From Aminobacter aganoensis (GTDB lineage Bacteria; Pseudomonadota; Alphaproteobacteria; Rhizobiales; Rhizobiaceae): a stretch of 64,000 nt of DNA. Positions 19,167 to 28,838 of this stretch are shown piece by piece. The notes under the pieces were generated by a model. It ran no database searches. It was not told the DNA's origin and was given only the letters and a program-made list of their open reading frames with translations. The stretch spans positions 372,001-436,000 of the forward strand of contig NZ_JACHOU010000001.1 in the NCBI RefSeq assembly GCF_014206975.1. Direction: 5' to 3'. Numbering within the stretch: the first letter of the stretch is position 1; the number at the start of each line of letters is the position of its first letter. A program made the translations under genes and the position numbers.

Positions 19167-19985
19167 TCAGGCCGCCTTGTCGACGCGCTGGTCGACGACC
19201 ATCGGCACGAAGGGCTCGTTCACCAATTGCCCTGCCAGCACATGCGGCCAGCGCAGGATGACGAAGCTACCGTCGAAATTCTCGGCCACGGCCGTGCAGT
19301 TTTCCACCCAATCGCCGGTGTTGATGTACTGGATGCCGTCGAAGCTCTCGATCGCCGGATGATGGATGTGGCCGCAGATGACGCCATCGACCTCGGAACG
19401 CCTGGCCTCTTCGGTCAAAACGTCCTGGAAGGCGCCGATGAAGTTCACCGCCTTCTTGACCTTGACCTTGGCCCAGGACGAGAACGACCAGTAGGGCATG
19501 CCGAAGGTGCGGCGGAAACGCGCCACGATCCGGTTCGTCGCCATCGCCGCGTCGTAGGCGAAGTCGCCGAGATAGGCGAGCCATCGGGCATTTTGCACCA
19601 CGGCGTCGAACTGATCGCCATGGATGACCAGGAAGCGCTTGCCGTCGGCCGCTTCGTGGATGGCACGGTCGGCGACGACGATGCCGCCGAAATGCACGCC
19701 CTGGAACATGCGGGCGAACTCGTCGTGATTGCCGGCGATGTAGGTGATGGAAGTGCCCTTGCGGGCCTGGCGCAGCAGCTTCTGGACGACGTCATTGTGG
19801 GTCTGCGGCCAATGCCAGGAGCGGCGCAAGCGCCAGCCATCGATGATGTCGCCGACGAGATAGATAGCCTCCGCCTCGTGATGGCGCAGGAAATCGATCA
19901 GAAAGTCGGCCTTGGCACCCTTCGAGCCCAGATGGACATCGGAGATGAAGAGCGTTCGGAAACTGCGTGTGCTGGTGCCGGACAT
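19167..19985 (-). CDS. Metallophosphoesterase, UDP-2,3-diacylglucosamine diphosphatase-like
   Basis: A 272-residue calcineurin-like phosphoesterase. All metal-site motifs are present: FISDVHLGS, YLVGDIIDGW, YIAGNHDEF, LVIHGDQFD and ICGHIHHPAI. This arrangement matches COG2908, usually annotated as an LpxH-like UDP-2,3-diacylglucosamine hydrolase of lipid A synthesis. Rhizobia normally use the unrelated LpxI for that step, so the true substrate here may differ. It is preceded by an unlinked SDR gene on the other strand. Confidence 0.8.
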   Translation of the reverse strand: MSGTSTRSFRTLFISDVHLGSKGAKADFLIDFLRHHEAEAIYLVGDIIDGWRLRRSWHWPQTHNDVVQKLLRQARKGTSITYIAGNHDEFARMFQGVHFGGIVVADRAIHEAADGKRFLVIHGDQFDAVVQNARWLAYLGDFAYDAAMATNRIVARFRRTFGMPYWSFSSWAKVKVKKAVNFIGAFQDVLTEEARRSEVDGVICGHIHHPAIESFDGIQYINTGDWVENCTAVAENFDGSFVILRWPHVLAGQLVNEPFVPMVVDQRVDKAA

Positions 19986-20104
19986 GGCATTTCACCCGTT
20001 GCTGTCGCGGTGGCTATGCCCAGATTCATGCAACAGGCGTATGACGATTGCGGCGGCCGCGCCTTGGACCTAGGGTGGGCCATCACCGACAGGAGACGCA
20101 CATC

Positions 20105-20884
20105 ATGGATCTCGGCATCCGGGGCAAGAAGGCAATCGTCTGCGCGTCAAGCCGCGGACTGGGCAAGGGTTGCGCCATCGCATTGGCCGAAGCGGGATGC
20201 GAACTTTTCCTCAACGGCCGCGATGCGGGCGCGCTCAGCCGCACCGCGACGGAAATCCGCCAGCGCTTCGGCGTGGCCGTCACCGAAATCGCCGGCGACG
20301 TCTCCGATCCCCAGGTGCAGAAGGCGCTTCTCGCCGCCTGCCCGTCTCCCGATATCCTGGTCAACAACAATGGCGGCCCGCCCTATCGCGATTTTCGCGA
20401 GCTCGACCGGGCAAATATCCTCGAAGGCGTGACCAACAACATGGTCACCCCGATCGAACTGATCAAAGCGGTGATCGACGGCATGGCCGAACGCGGCTTT
20501 GGCCGCATCGTCAACATCACGTCGCTGTCGGTCTACACGCCGATTCCGGGCCTCGACCTTTCGTCGGGCGCGCGCGCCGGGCTCACGGCATTCCTGGCCG
20601 GCGTGGCGCGCACCGTCGCCAACCGCAACGTCACCATCAACAACATGCTGCCGGGCAAGCTCGACACCGACCGCCTTCGCGGTCCCCACGAGCCGGGCAG
20701 CATCGAGGACCCGGCCCAGGGAGCGGCCCGACGTGCCCGGTTGAGCGCCGAAGTGCCCGCGGGCAGGCTTGGAACGCCGGAAGAATTCGGCCAGATTTGC
20801 GCCTTCCTGTGCTCGGTTCACGCGGGATACATGACCGGGCAGAACGTTCCCGTCGACGGCGGACTGTATGTCAGTTCGTTCTGA
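20105..20884 (+). CDS. SDR-family oxidoreductase
   Basis: A 259-residue short-chain dehydrogenase/reductase. The cofactor loop is ASSRGLGKGCAIAL rather than the canonical TGxxxGxG. Next come the NNNGGPP segment and SLSVYTPIPGL; the serine and the following segment occupy the catalytic region, where the usual YxxxK is replaced by SSGARAG. The C-terminus (GQNVPVDGGLY) is typical. ACAGGAGACG precedes the ATG at 20105, which decides the start. The substrate is unknown. Confidence 0.85.
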   Translation: MDLGIRGKKAIVCASSRGLGKGCAIALAEAGCELFLNGRDAGALSRTATEIRQRFGVAVTEIAGDVSDPQVQKALLAACPSPDILVNNNGGPPYRDFRELDRANILEGVTNNMVTPIELIKAVIDGMAERGFGRIVNITSLSVYTPIPGLDLSSGARAGLTAFLAGVARTVANRNVTINNMLPGKLDTDRLRGPHEPGSIEDPAQGAARRARLSAEVPAGRLGTPEEFGQICAFLCSVHAGYMTGQNVPVDGGLYVSSF

Positions 20885-20965
20885 CCCTCGGAGAGGCTGA
20901 CTCAGCATCTCAACATCTGGCGCCAAGCCGCTGGAATGATTTCCGTTCCGGCGCTTGAAAGTGCT

Positions 20966-20986
20966 TCAATGCCGTTTTGGCATTGA
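20966..20986. promoter_or_regulatory. Inverted repeat upstream of the malic enzyme gene
   Basis: TCAATGCC-N5-GGCATTGA is a perfect 8-bp inverted repeat. Its right arm overlaps a TTGACA hexamer (20983-20988). It could be the SDR terminator, though it lacks a 3' T-run, or an operator for the malic enzyme gene 66 bp downstream. No good -10 was found at normal spacing from TTGACA. Confidence 0.35.
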
Positions 20987-21051
20987 CACCTCGAAATATG
21001 CGGCCGTCGTGCTAAGAACGGCCTTTGATGCGGATTCTAAAGGAGTTAGAG

Positions 21052-23370
21052 ATGGCCGGGGACAACAAGAAGAAGGAAGCGCTCTCCGATCTCGATCAGG
21101 CAGCGCTCTTTTTCCACAAACACCCCGTCCCGGGAAAGCTGGAAATCCAGGCGACCAAGCCACTGGGCAACCAGCGCGACCTGGCACTCGCTTATTCGCC
21201 CGGCGTCGCCGCCCCCTGCATCGCCATCAAGGAAGACCCCGAAACCGCCGCCGACTACACCGGCCGCGCCAACCTGGTGGCTGTCATCTCCAACGGCACG
21301 GCCGTGCTCGGCCTCGGCAATATCGGCCCGCTGGCGTCCAAGCCGGTGATGGAGGGCAAGGCCGTCCTGTTCAAGAAGTTTGCCGGCATCGACGTCTTCG
21401 ACATCGAGATCGATGCCCCCGAGATCGACCAGATGGTCAACACCATCTCGGCACTCGAGCCGACCTTCGGCGGCATCAACCTCGAGGACATCAAGGCACC
21501 CGAGTGCTTCGACGTCGAGGAGCGCCTGAAGGCGAAGATGCGCATTCCCGTCTTCCACGACGACCAGCATGGCACCGCGATCATCGTCGCAGCGGCGGTG
21601 CTCAACGGCCTGGAACTCGCCGGCAAGAAGATCGAGGATGTCAAGATCGTCACCTCGGGTGCGGGTGCCGCAGCGCTTGCCTGCCTCAACCTGCTGGTGT
21701 CGCTCGGCGCCCTGGTCGAAAACATCTGGGTCACCGACCGCTTCGGCGTCGCCCACAAGGGCCGTACCGAGGAGATGGACCGCTGGAAGGACCCTTACGT
21801 CAAGGACACCAATGCCCGCGTGCTGGCCGATGTCATCGGCGGTGCCGACGTGTTTCTCGGCCTGTCCGCCGCCGGCGTGCTGAAGCCGGAACTGCTCAGC
21901 CAGATGGCCGAAAAGCCGCTGATCCTCGCGCTCGCCAATCCCAAGCCCGAGATCATGCCCGAGGAAGCACGGGCCGCTCGGCCGGACGCCATGATCTGCA
22001 CTGGCCGTTCGGACTTCCCGAACCAGGTCAACAACGTGCTGTGCTTCCCCTACATCTTCCGCGGCGCGCTCGACTGCGGCGCCAGCGCGATCAATGAAGA
22101 GATGAAGATGGCTGCGGTGCGCGCGATCGCCGCCCTTGCCCGCGAGGAGCCGTCGGATGTCGCCGCCCGCGCCTATTCGGGCGAGACGCCGACCTTCGGT
22201 CCCGACTTCCTGATCCCGTCGCCTTTCGACCCCCGGCTGATCCTGCGCATCGCGCCTGCCGTCGCCCAGGCCGCCTGCGAGACCGGCGTCGCCACCCGCC
22301 CGATCACCGACTTCACCGCCTATGTCGAAAAGCTCAGCCGCTTCGTCTTCCGTTCCGGCCTGGTGATGAAGCCGATCTTCTCCAATGCCAAGCAGGCGAC
22401 GGCCAATCGCGTCATCTACGCCGACGGCGAGGACGAGCGCGTGCTCCGCGCCGCCCAGGTGGTGCTGGAGGAAGGCCTTGCCAAGCCGATCCTGATCGGC
22501 CGTCCGCATGTCATCGAGGTCCGCCTCAAGCGCTACGGCCTGCGCATTCGTCCCGGCGTCGACTTCGAGGTCATCAATCCCGAGGACGATCCGCGCTATC
22601 GCCACTATGTCGACCACCTGATCGATCTCGGTGGCCGCCAGGGCATCACGCCGGAGGCGGCACGCACCATGGTGCGGACCAACAATACGGTCATTGCATC
22701 CATTGCGCTGAAGCGTGGCGACGCCGACGCCATGATCTGCGGGCTGGAAGGCCGTTTCGAGCGCCATCTGCGCAATGTCACGCTGATCGTCGGCGCCCGC
22801 GACGGCGTCAAGGATCGTGACCTGTCGGCGCTTTCGATGCTGATCTCGCAGCGCGGCGTCCTGTTTTTCACCGACACCTATGTGACGGTCGACCCGAGCG
22901 CCGAAGAGATCGCCGAGATGACGATGCTCGCGGCCGACGAGATCCGACGCTTCGGCATCGAGCCGAAGGCCGCCCTGCTGTCGCATTCGAATTTCGGCTC
23001 GCGCGATTCGCAAAGCGCGCAGAAGATGCGGCAGGCAGCCGCGATCCTGAAGCGCATAGCGCCCGAGCTCGCCAGCGACGGCGAGATGCACGGCGATTCC
23101 GCACTGTCGGAAGTGTTGCGCCAGCGCGTCTATCCGCACTCGACGCTGAAGGGTGAAGCCAACCTTCTGGTCTTCCCCAATCTCGACGCCGCAAACATCG
23201 CGTTGACGACGGTCAAGACCATGATGGACGCGCTGCATGTCGGGCCGATCCTGCTCGGCACGGCCCAGCCGGCCCACATCCTGACGCCATCGGTCACGTC
23301 GCGCGGCATCGTCAACATGACGGCGCTCGCGGTGGTCGAGGCCTCGCAGCGGGCTCATACCGCCAGCTGA
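21052..23370 (+). CDS. maeB: Malic enzyme with C-terminal phosphotransacetylase-like domain
   Basis: A 772-residue two-domain protein that decarboxylates malate to pyruvate, making NAD(P)H. The malic enzyme domain (about 1-430) contains [21 protein letters not shown] and the nucleotide-binding [11 protein letters not shown]. The C-terminal part (about 440-770) is a phosphate acetyltransferase-like regulatory domain, as in MaeB and in rhizobial Dme and Tme. NAD versus NADP preference cannot be judged. AGGAG six bases before the ATG at 21052 fixes the start over the upstream TTG. In nodulating rhizobia the NAD form (Dme) feeds bacteroid metabolism. Confidence 0.93.
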   Translation: MAGDNKKKEALSDLDQAALFFHKHPVPGKLEIQATKPLGNQRDLALAYSPGVAAPCIAIKEDPETAADYTGRANLVAVISNGTAVLGLGNIGPLASKPVMEGKAVLFKKFAGIDVFDIEIDAPEIDQMVNTISALEPTFGGINLEDIKAPECFDVEERLKAKMRIPVFHDDQHGTAIIVAAAVLNGLELAGKKIEDVKIVTSGAGAAALACLNLLVSLGALVENIWVTDRFGVAHKGRTEEMDRWKDPYVKDTNARVLADVIGGADVFLGLSAAGVLKPELLSQMAEKPLILALANPKPEIMPEEARAARPDAMICTGRSDFPNQVNNVLCFPYIFRGALDCGASAINEEMKMAAVRAIAALAREEPSDVAARAYSGETPTFGPDFLIPSPFDPRLILRIAPAVAQAACETGVATRPITDFTAYVEKLSRFVFRSGLVMKPIFSNAKQATANRVIYADGEDERVLRAAQVVLEEGLAKPILIGRPHVIEVRLKRYGLRIRPGVDFEVINPEDDPRYRHYVDHLIDLGGRQGITPEAARTMVRTNNTVIASIALKRGDADAMICGLEGRFERHLRNVTLIVGARDGVKDRDLSALSMLISQRGVLFFTDTYVTVDPSAEEIAEMTMLAADEIRRFGIEPKAALLSHSNFGSRDSQSAQKMRQAAAILKRIAPELASDGEMHGDSALSEVLRQRVYPHSTLKGEANLLVFPNLDAANIALTTVKTMMDALHVGPILLGTAQPAHILTPSVTSRGIVNMTALAVVEASQRAHTAS

Positions 23371-23441
23371 AGGTTCGCCGTTACCAAACAAACGGCTAAC
23401 CTCGCTGGTACTAGGTTGAGTCGATCCTGCCAGGGAGCGGC

Positions 23442-24512
23442 ATGTTCGGGCGCGGCACAACGACAAGGACGATGAGGTGGCCGGCGCATGCGCTGGCCGC
23501 CGTCCTGTCGGTGTTCGTCGCATCAACCGCCCTGGCCGCCTCGCCACAATGCCTTCAACTCGAGGCGGAACTGGCCGGCTTGCCCGCCCAGCCAAGCGGC
23601 AGCTTCGTCCAGCCGGACGAATTCACCGCTGCCGCAAACACCCAGCGCGACCAGATCGACCTGGCCCGTATAAGGGCGGCCGACCTCGGCTGCGGCAGGG
23701 CCATTGCGCCCGGCATGGTTGCCGCCTGCGCCGACCTAAATGCCCGGATCGCCAGGATGGAGAACAATCTCGGCCATCTGGAAAGCAGGCCGGCGATGCG
23801 CCCCAACCGGAATGCCCGCGCCGAACGGATCCGTATCCTCGACGCACTCGAACGGGCTGGTTGCTACGATCAGCCTGAGGAAGAGGACGACGAGTCCGTC
23901 AGCGCTGAGCCAGCCGAGAACCAGGCCGGGGTCACGATCATTCGCGGCGGCAGTTCCGAAACCCTCGATGCCGACGAGCGCTACCCGCAGCGCATCGTGA
24001 TCGGCCGCGACCAGCAACAGGGAACGGGCGAATACCGCACGCTCTGCGTGCGGACCTGCGACGGCTATTTCTTTCCGATGTCGAATGCTGCCGACGTCTC
24101 GGATTTCCAGCGCGACGAGAAGAACTGCGAAGCGAGTTGCCCAGGCACCGACATCGAGCTGTTCTATCACCTCAATGGCGGCCAGCCGCAGGAAAGCATG
24201 GTTTCCGCCCGCTCCGGCCAACCCTACGGCAACCTGCCGACCGCCTACCGATACAAGCGGGTGGATTTGCCCCGCGTGCCGGCCTGCGGCTGCAACATCG
24301 GCCAGAACAGCAACTTTTCAATTGTCGGCGGCGAAGGACGTGCCGTGCCCAAGGCGGCCAGACCGGCCCAGAAGGACGAGGCGCCGATGCCGGTCGCTCC
24401 CAAGGCAGCACCCGACCCAGACCGAAAGGTCAGGGCCGTCGGGCCAGCGTTCCTTCCCGACCCACGAGCGGCAACAGATCTGCGAGCTCCGGGCCCGACT
24501 CCAGCCCGGTAA
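23442..24512 (+). CDS. DUF2865 secreted protein
   Basis: A 356-residue protein with an N-terminal signal peptide ([18 protein letters not shown]). The mature part contains the DUF2865 hallmarks: [31 protein letters not shown] and [13 protein letters not shown], with conserved cysteines that may form disulfides in the periplasm. The family is alphaproteobacterial and has no known function. The Pro/Ala-rich tail overlaps the convergent gltX by 83 bp. Confidence 0.8.
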   Translation: MFGRGTTTRTMRWPAHALAAVLSVFVASTALAASPQCLQLEAELAGLPAQPSGSFVQPDEFTAAANTQRDQIDLARIRAADLGCGRAIAPGMVAACADLNARIARMENNLGHLESRPAMRPNRNARAERIRILDALERAGCYDQPEEEDDESVSAEPAENQAGVTIIRGGSSETLDADERYPQRIVIGRDQQQGTGEYRTLCVRTCDGYFFPMSNAADVSDFQRDEKNCEASCPGTDIELFYHLNGGQPQESMVSARSGQPYGNLPTAYRYKRVDLPRVPACGCNIGQNSNFSIVGGEGRAVPKAARPAQKDEAPMPVAPKAAPDPDRKVRAVGPAFLPDPRAATDLRAPGPTPAR

Positions 24513-25803
24513 GGGCGAGCCGCAGCGGCATGAACAGCGCCTTGCCCTTGCGGCCGGTCGCCTTTTTTACCTTGGCCGTCCAGTCCTTCCAGACATTGCC
24601 GTCCCATGGCTCGTCGGGCAGAAGATCGAAGGCCTGGCCGAGGAACTCGCGATCCTCGTCGGCGATCTCGGCCGCCGGCTGCGGCCCCTCGCGCAGGATC
24701 TTCCACCACGAAACCGCGTCCGCAAGCCGGTCGAGATTGCCGCGCACGGCCATCCAGAACGCCTCCGCATGCGGGCCACTGACGCCGAGCACCATCAGGC
24801 GGTCACGCACTTCGTCGAAGGACGTGTGGTGCAGGAGCGAGCGATTGAGCACGATGAGCTCGTCGGGATCGAATTTCGACGCCGACTTCGAGGTCGCCGC
24901 CGGATCGAATTTCTCGGCCAGTTCGGCAAGGCTCGGCACCGCCCTGACATTCTCCGACGTCCCGACAAGCACGGCGAGCGAAGCGACCGACAACGGCTCG
25001 ATGCCGCTGTCGCGCAGGCTTTCGATCGACAGCGCACCGGTGCGCTTGGAAAGCCCCTCGCCCGACGCCGTGGTCAGCAGGTTGTGGTGGCCGAATGCCG
25101 GCGGTTCGGCACCGAGCGCGCGGAAGATCGCAATCTGGACGCCGGTGTTGGTGACGTGATCGTCGCCGCGGATGACGTGGGTGATCCCCATCTCGATATC
25201 GTCGACCACCGACGGCAGCGTGTAGAGATAGGTTCCGTCCTCGCGCACAAGAACCGGATCGGACAGGGAGGCCAGATCGACGGTCTCCTCCCCACGCACG
25301 ACATCGTTCCAGTGGATTTCGGTGCGCTCGGTCTCGAACGGGTCCGACGTGAAATTGGGCAGCAGGAAGCGCCAGTGCGGCTTGCGCCCGTCATGTTCGT
25401 AGGACGCGCGTTCGGCATCGGTGAGCTTCAGCGCCTCGCGCCCGTAGACCGGCGGCAGGCCGCGGGTACGGCGCACCTTGCGGCGCAAGTCGAGCTCTTC
25501 CGTCGTTTCGTAGCAGGGATAGAGCACACCGGCCGCCTTGAGCCTGTCGACGGCCGCGTCATAGCTGGCAAAGCGGCGCGACTGGTATTCGGTCTGGTCG
25601 GGGAAGATGCCGAGCCAGTGCAGGTCGTAGAGGATCGAATCGGCGAATTCCTGGCGCGAGCGCTCGACATCGGTGTCGTCGAAGCGCTGGACGAAACGCC
25701 CCTTGTGCTTGAGCGCAAACAGCCAGTTGAACAGGGCCGTGCGCGCATTGCCGATGTGGATGCGTCCGGTGGGTGAAGGTGCGAAGCGAACTGTAACTGT
25801 CAT
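24430..25803 (-). CDS. gltX: glutamyl-tRNA synthetase
   Basis: Class I aminoacyl-tRNA synthetase of 457 residues. The HIGH motif is RIHIGNART near residue 16 and the KMSKS equivalent is GLSKRTGAL. Rhizobia usually carry two gltX genes; this shorter one resembles the second type and could be non-discriminating or charge a subset of tRNAs. The frame continues 33 codons upstream, but the ATG at 25803 gives the family N-terminus ([13 protein letters not shown]). Its 3' end overlaps the DUF2865 gene. Confidence 0.93.
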   Translation of the reverse strand: MTVTVRFAPSPTGRIHIGNARTALFNWLFALKHKGRFVQRFDDTDVERSRQEFADSILYDLHWLGIFPDQTEYQSRRFASYDAAVDRLKAAGVLYPCYETTEELDLRRKVRRTRGLPPVYGREALKLTDAERASYEHDGRKPHWRFLLPNFTSDPFETERTEIHWNDVVRGEETVDLASLSDPVLVREDGTYLYTLPSVVDDIEMGITHVIRGDDHVTNTGVQIAIFRALGAEPPAFGHHNLLTTASGEGLSKRTGALSIESLRDSGIEPLSVASLAVLVGTSENVRAVPSLAELAEKFDPAATSKSASKFDPDELIVLNRSLLHHTSFDEVRDRLMVLGVSGPHAEAFWMAVRGNLDRLADAVSWWKILREGPQPAAEIADEDREFLGQAFDLLPDEPWDGNVWKDWTAKVKKATGRKGKALFMPLRLALTGLESGPELADLLPLVGREGTLARRP

Positions 25804-25931
25804 GATCGGGGCGTAGCGGAAGGCTTTTGCGTTGACAAGACGGCGCCCCCGCACCTCCTTTCCAGAAATAATGCAAGCTTGCTTCAAATGGAAGCCGACC
25901 AATAGGACTACTTCCGCCTATGAGACGAAGT

Positions 25932-25957
25932 AAGGGCCGCGATCACTCGCGGCCCTT
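25932..25957 (-). terminator. Stem-loop terminator after the ABC exporter gene
   Basis: AAGGGCCGCGA and TCGCGGCCCTT form a perfect 11-bp stem with a four-base loop, seven bases beyond the exporter stop codon. The U-tract in the minus-strand transcript is poor (CCCTTACTT), so termination may be partial. It separates the exporter from gltX downstream. Confidence 0.7.
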
Positions 25958-25963
25958 TCAAGA

Positions 25964-27766
25964 TCAGACCAGACCTTTCGTAAGCTCCAGTGCCTGGCGC
26001 TCGAACAGCCGGCGGTAAATACCGCCGTCGAGGCGGACCAGTGCCTCGTGCCGGCCCTCTTCGACGATCTCGCCCCGATCGAAGACGAGCAGCCGGTCGA
26101 GCGCCCGCACCGTCGACAGCCGGTGCGCGATGACCAGTGTCGTGCGTCCGACCATCAACCGCTCCATGGCCTCCTGGATCAGCACCTCCGATTCCGAATC
26201 GAGGCTGGAAGTCGCCTCGTCGAGGATCAGGATCGGCGCATCGGCCAGGAATGCCCGCGCGATGGCCACGCGCTGGCGTTCGCCGCCCGACAGCTTGACG
26301 CCGCGTTCACCGACAAGCGTGCCGTAGCCCTTGGGCAGGCGCTGGATGAAATCATGCGCGCTGGCGAGTTTCGCCGCGTGTTCGATCTCGGCCTGCGTCG
26401 CGCCCGGGCGGGCATAGGCGATGTTCTCGGCAAGCGACCGGTGGAACAGGATCGGCTCCTGCTGGACGATCGCCACCTGCGAACGCAGCGACGACTGCGT
26501 CGTCCTGGCGATATCCTGCCCATCGATGGTGATCCGGCCGCCGCCGACGTCGTACAGCCGCTGGATTAGCTTGACGAATGTCGTCTTGCCCGAACCCGAG
26601 TGACCGACAAGGCCGACACGCTCGCCCGGCCTGATCGACACGGAGAAATCCCGGTAGAGCGGCAACGCGTGAGTGCCATAGTGGAAGGTCACATTGTCGA
26701 ACTCGATGCCGCCATCGCGGATCTGGATCGGCTTGGCGCCCGGCCGGTCGGCGACGCCGAGCGGCTGGCCCTGGATGTCGACCAGTTCCTCCATGTCGTT
26801 GACCGAGCGCTGCAGGTTGCGGATGTGCATGCCAACATCGCGCAGATAGCCCTGCAGCAGGAAGAACGACGTCAGCACGAAGGCGATATCGCCCGCGCTC
26901 GCCTGTCCGCCCGCCCAGAGCGTCAACGCAAAGCCGATGATCGCGGCGCGCAGCAGAACCAGGGTGACGTTCTGCGACGTGCCGTTGATCGTCCCGCGCA
27001 TCCAGGTTCTCGCCGTGCGGTGGCGCCACTTGGCGATCACCTTGGCAAGCCGGCCTTCCTCACGCTCTTCGGCGCCGAACGCCTTGACCACGGAGTTGCA
27101 GCTGACGGCATCGGCGAGCGAACCACCCAGCCGCGTGTCCCAGCGGTTGGCAAGGCTTGCCGCCGGCGCGACGAAGCCGAGCGACATCACCACCGTCTGC
27201 GCGATGAAGATGAGCGAGCCCGCTGCAATGATCAGGCCCATCATCGGCCAGTGCCAGCCCAGCAGGAGTGTCGAGCCCACCAGCATCACGATCGACGGCA
27301 ACAGCGCCACCAGCAGCGTGTCGTTGAGCAGGTCGAGCGCCCACATGCCGCGCGTCACCTTGCGCACCGTCGAACCGGCGAAGCTGTTGGCATGCCAGTC
27401 GGTCGAAAAGCGCTGGACGCGATGGAACGCGTCTTGGGCAATGTCGGACATCATCTTGAGCGTCAGCTCGATGATGCCGGCAAACGCGATGTGACGGAAC
27501 ACCAGCGAACCGGTCGCCAGCGCCAGCAGCGTGAAGAACGCCGCCAGGGCAGCGTTCCACGCCACCTCATCGGTCGCAGCGCCACTGGCGACGGCGTCGA
27601 TCAGCCGACCCGAGTAGAGCGGCGTCATCACGTCGGCCATGGTCGAGACGAGAACGGCCGCCGAAATGACGACGAGCCGCACCGGCTGGTGCTTCCAGTG
27701 CCTGAAAGTGAATCCCAGAACGCTGCGGAAGGCGCCGCCGCGCAGGTCGATACGAAAACGAGCCAT
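25964..27766 (-). CDS. ABC exporter (fused permease and ATPase)
   Basis: A 600-residue half-transporter that would act as a homodimer in the inner membrane. The first roughly 330 residues carry six predicted membrane segments. The ATPase domain follows, with Walker A GHSGSGKTTFVK, Q-loop IVQQEPILFH, signature LSGGERQRVAIARAF, Walker B ILILDEATSSLDS and H-loop VIAHRLSTVRA. It resembles lipid or drug exporters of the MsbA/MDR group. The substrate is unknown, and no partner gene is adjacent. Confidence 0.9.
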   Translation of the reverse strand: MARFRIDLRGGAFRSVLGFTFRHWKHQPVRLVVISAAVLVSTMADVMTPLYSGRLIDAVASGAATDEVAWNAALAAFFTLLALATGSLVFRHIAFAGIIELTLKMMSDIAQDAFHRVQRFSTDWHANSFAGSTVRKVTRGMWALDLLNDTLLVALLPSIVMLVGSTLLLGWHWPMMGLIIAAGSLIFIAQTVVMSLGFVAPAASLANRWDTRLGGSLADAVSCNSVVKAFGAEEREEGRLAKVIAKWRHRTARTWMRGTINGTSQNVTLVLLRAAIIGFALTLWAGGQASAGDIAFVLTSFFLLQGYLRDVGMHIRNLQRSVNDMEELVDIQGQPLGVADRPGAKPIQIRDGGIEFDNVTFHYGTHALPLYRDFSVSIRPGERVGLVGHSGSGKTTFVKLIQRLYDVGGGRITIDGQDIARTTQSSLRSQVAIVQQEPILFHRSLAENIAYARPGATQAEIEHAAKLASAHDFIQRLPKGYGTLVGERGVKLSGGERQRVAIARAFLADAPILILDEATSSLDSESEVLIQEAMERLMVGRTTLVIAHRLSTVRALDRLLVFDRGEIVEEGRHEALVRLDGGIYRRLFERQALELTKGLV

Positions 27767-28082
27767 GATGTCATCGAGGCGTCGAAACCGACGCCATCCT
27801 CAGAGAAAAAAGATGTTCAAGGGCGCGACGAATAATTCTTATGGAATCAGGAAGTCGCGGTACGGCGGCGTCGGGAACAAAAGACACCGAAGGCGGTTCG
27901 CGAGGTCAATGGCCTCGGTTCGAACCTCGGGAGGACATGTCATATTCTGGCATTCAGACCTCCCTGTTAGTGGCCGCGAAGGAGTTGCTTATAACCGAGC
28001 AACTTTGCTTCGCCAAGTCCCGGTCTGGACCGAAGCCAATTGTGCCAGAACAAGCATGCCGACGAGTACCGCTTGCGCAATA
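27767..28082. other. Intergenic region between the ABC exporter and arsR
   Basis: A region without a convincing gene, somewhat lower in GC than its flanks. It should contain the exporter promoter at its left end and the arsR promoter at its right end. It holds a 10-bp palindrome GGTTCGAACC (27917-27926) and a short open frame at 27937-28083 described under findings. Confidence 0.5.
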
Positions 28083-28100
28083 GATAAGTGTATGCTTATC
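28083..28100. promoter_or_regulatory. Palindromic operator candidate for the ArsR-family regulator
   Basis: GATAAG-N6-CTTATC is a perfect inverted repeat ending eight bases before the arsR ATG. ArsR/SmtB proteins commonly bind such AT-rich palindromes at their own promoters, so autoregulation is likely, though inferred. Confidence 0.6.
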
Positions 28101-28108
28101 TGAAATCC

Positions 28109-28423
28109 ATGAACGAATCTGACGTATTCCGCGCCCTTTCCGACCCGACGCGACGTGCCGTGTTCGACAGGCTGCTGTCCGGCGGGAAGAACGCGACCGA
28201 ACTGCGCGAAGGCCTCGAAATCTCGCAGCCCGCCGTCTCGCAGCATATCGCGGTGCTGCGCGGCGCCGGGCTGATCAGTGAAGAACGGGCCGGCCGGCAC
28301 ACCAACTACAGCGTCAACCCCGACGGGCTGAAGCCGCTGTTCGACTGGCTGGCCCGCTATCGTGCCTTCTGGCCGGACCGCGTCGAGCGACTGAAGACCT
28401 TGCTCAAGGAGATGGACCAATGA
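28109..28423 (+). CDS. ArsR-family transcriptional regulator
   Basis: A 104-residue winged-helix regulator. FRALSDPTRRAVFDRL is the N-terminal hallmark, the recognition helix lies in ISQPAVSQHIAVLRGAGLI, and the wing is ERAGRHTNYSV. No cysteine metal site (CxC) is present in the recognition helix, so it is not an arsenic or metal sensor of the classical type. It belongs to the subgroup coupled to SRPBCC genes. The ATG at 28109 is preferred over a GTG at 28088, which lies inside the operator. It overlaps the next gene by four bases. Confidence 0.92.
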   Translation: MNESDVFRALSDPTRRAVFDRLLSGGKNATELREGLEISQPAVSQHIAVLRGAGLISEERAGRHTNYSVNPDGLKPLFDWLARYRAFWPDRVERLKTLLKEMDQ

Positions 28424-28803
28424 CGGACATGGCCGAAACCGACGACCGGAGCGAGGCGATCGTCGTCGAATGCGAACTTGAGGCAGACCCGGAGAAGGTC
28501 TGGCGTGCGCTGACCGTGCCTGAACTGATCTCGGCCTGGCTCGACGTGCCCGCAGCGGACGAGGTGTCCGCAGATACGAGCGGACCTGCCTACCGGATCG
28601 TCGAGGCCCTGCCCTTTTCACGTGTTCGCTATGCCTGGAACGACGCCTCGGCGAGCGAGCCGGAGAGTTTCGTGACCTTCGACCTCGAAGCGCAGCCGGG
28701 CGGCGGCACATGGTTCCGCCTGACCCACAGCGCCGAAAGCGGCCGACGGATCGGTGGCGCGGCCAACTCGAACAGCCCGCCGATCATGGCGCGCGCCGCC
28801 TAA
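28420..28803 (+). CDS. SRPBCC (AHSA1-like) domain protein
   Basis: A 127-residue protein of the START/Bet v1-like superfamily, closest in style to AHSA1 domains (AILVEC-type strand, then [19 protein letters not shown], and [19 protein letters not shown]). Such proteins have a hydrophobic ligand pocket. The gene is coupled to arsR by an ATGA overlap; ArsR-SRPBCC pairs are widespread and their ligands mostly unknown. Confidence 0.87.
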   Translation: MTDMAETDDRSEAIVVECELEADPEKVWRALTVPELISAWLDVPAADEVSADTSGPAYRIVEALPFSRVRYAWNDASASEPESFVTFDLEAQPGGGTWFRLTHSAESGRRIGGAANSNSPPIMARAA

Positions 28804-28838
28804 CCCAAACCACTCCCAACGATGGAAGGAACTCGCGC

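Noticed and set aside
21046-23595. An 849-codon minus-strand frame opposite malic enzyme
   Set aside because: Product of high third-position GC; the plus strand encodes complete malic enzyme motifs.
27917-27926. GGTTCGAACC as a tRNA T-arm remnant
   Set aside because: Flanking bases do not form a T stem or acceptor; it is just a short palindrome.
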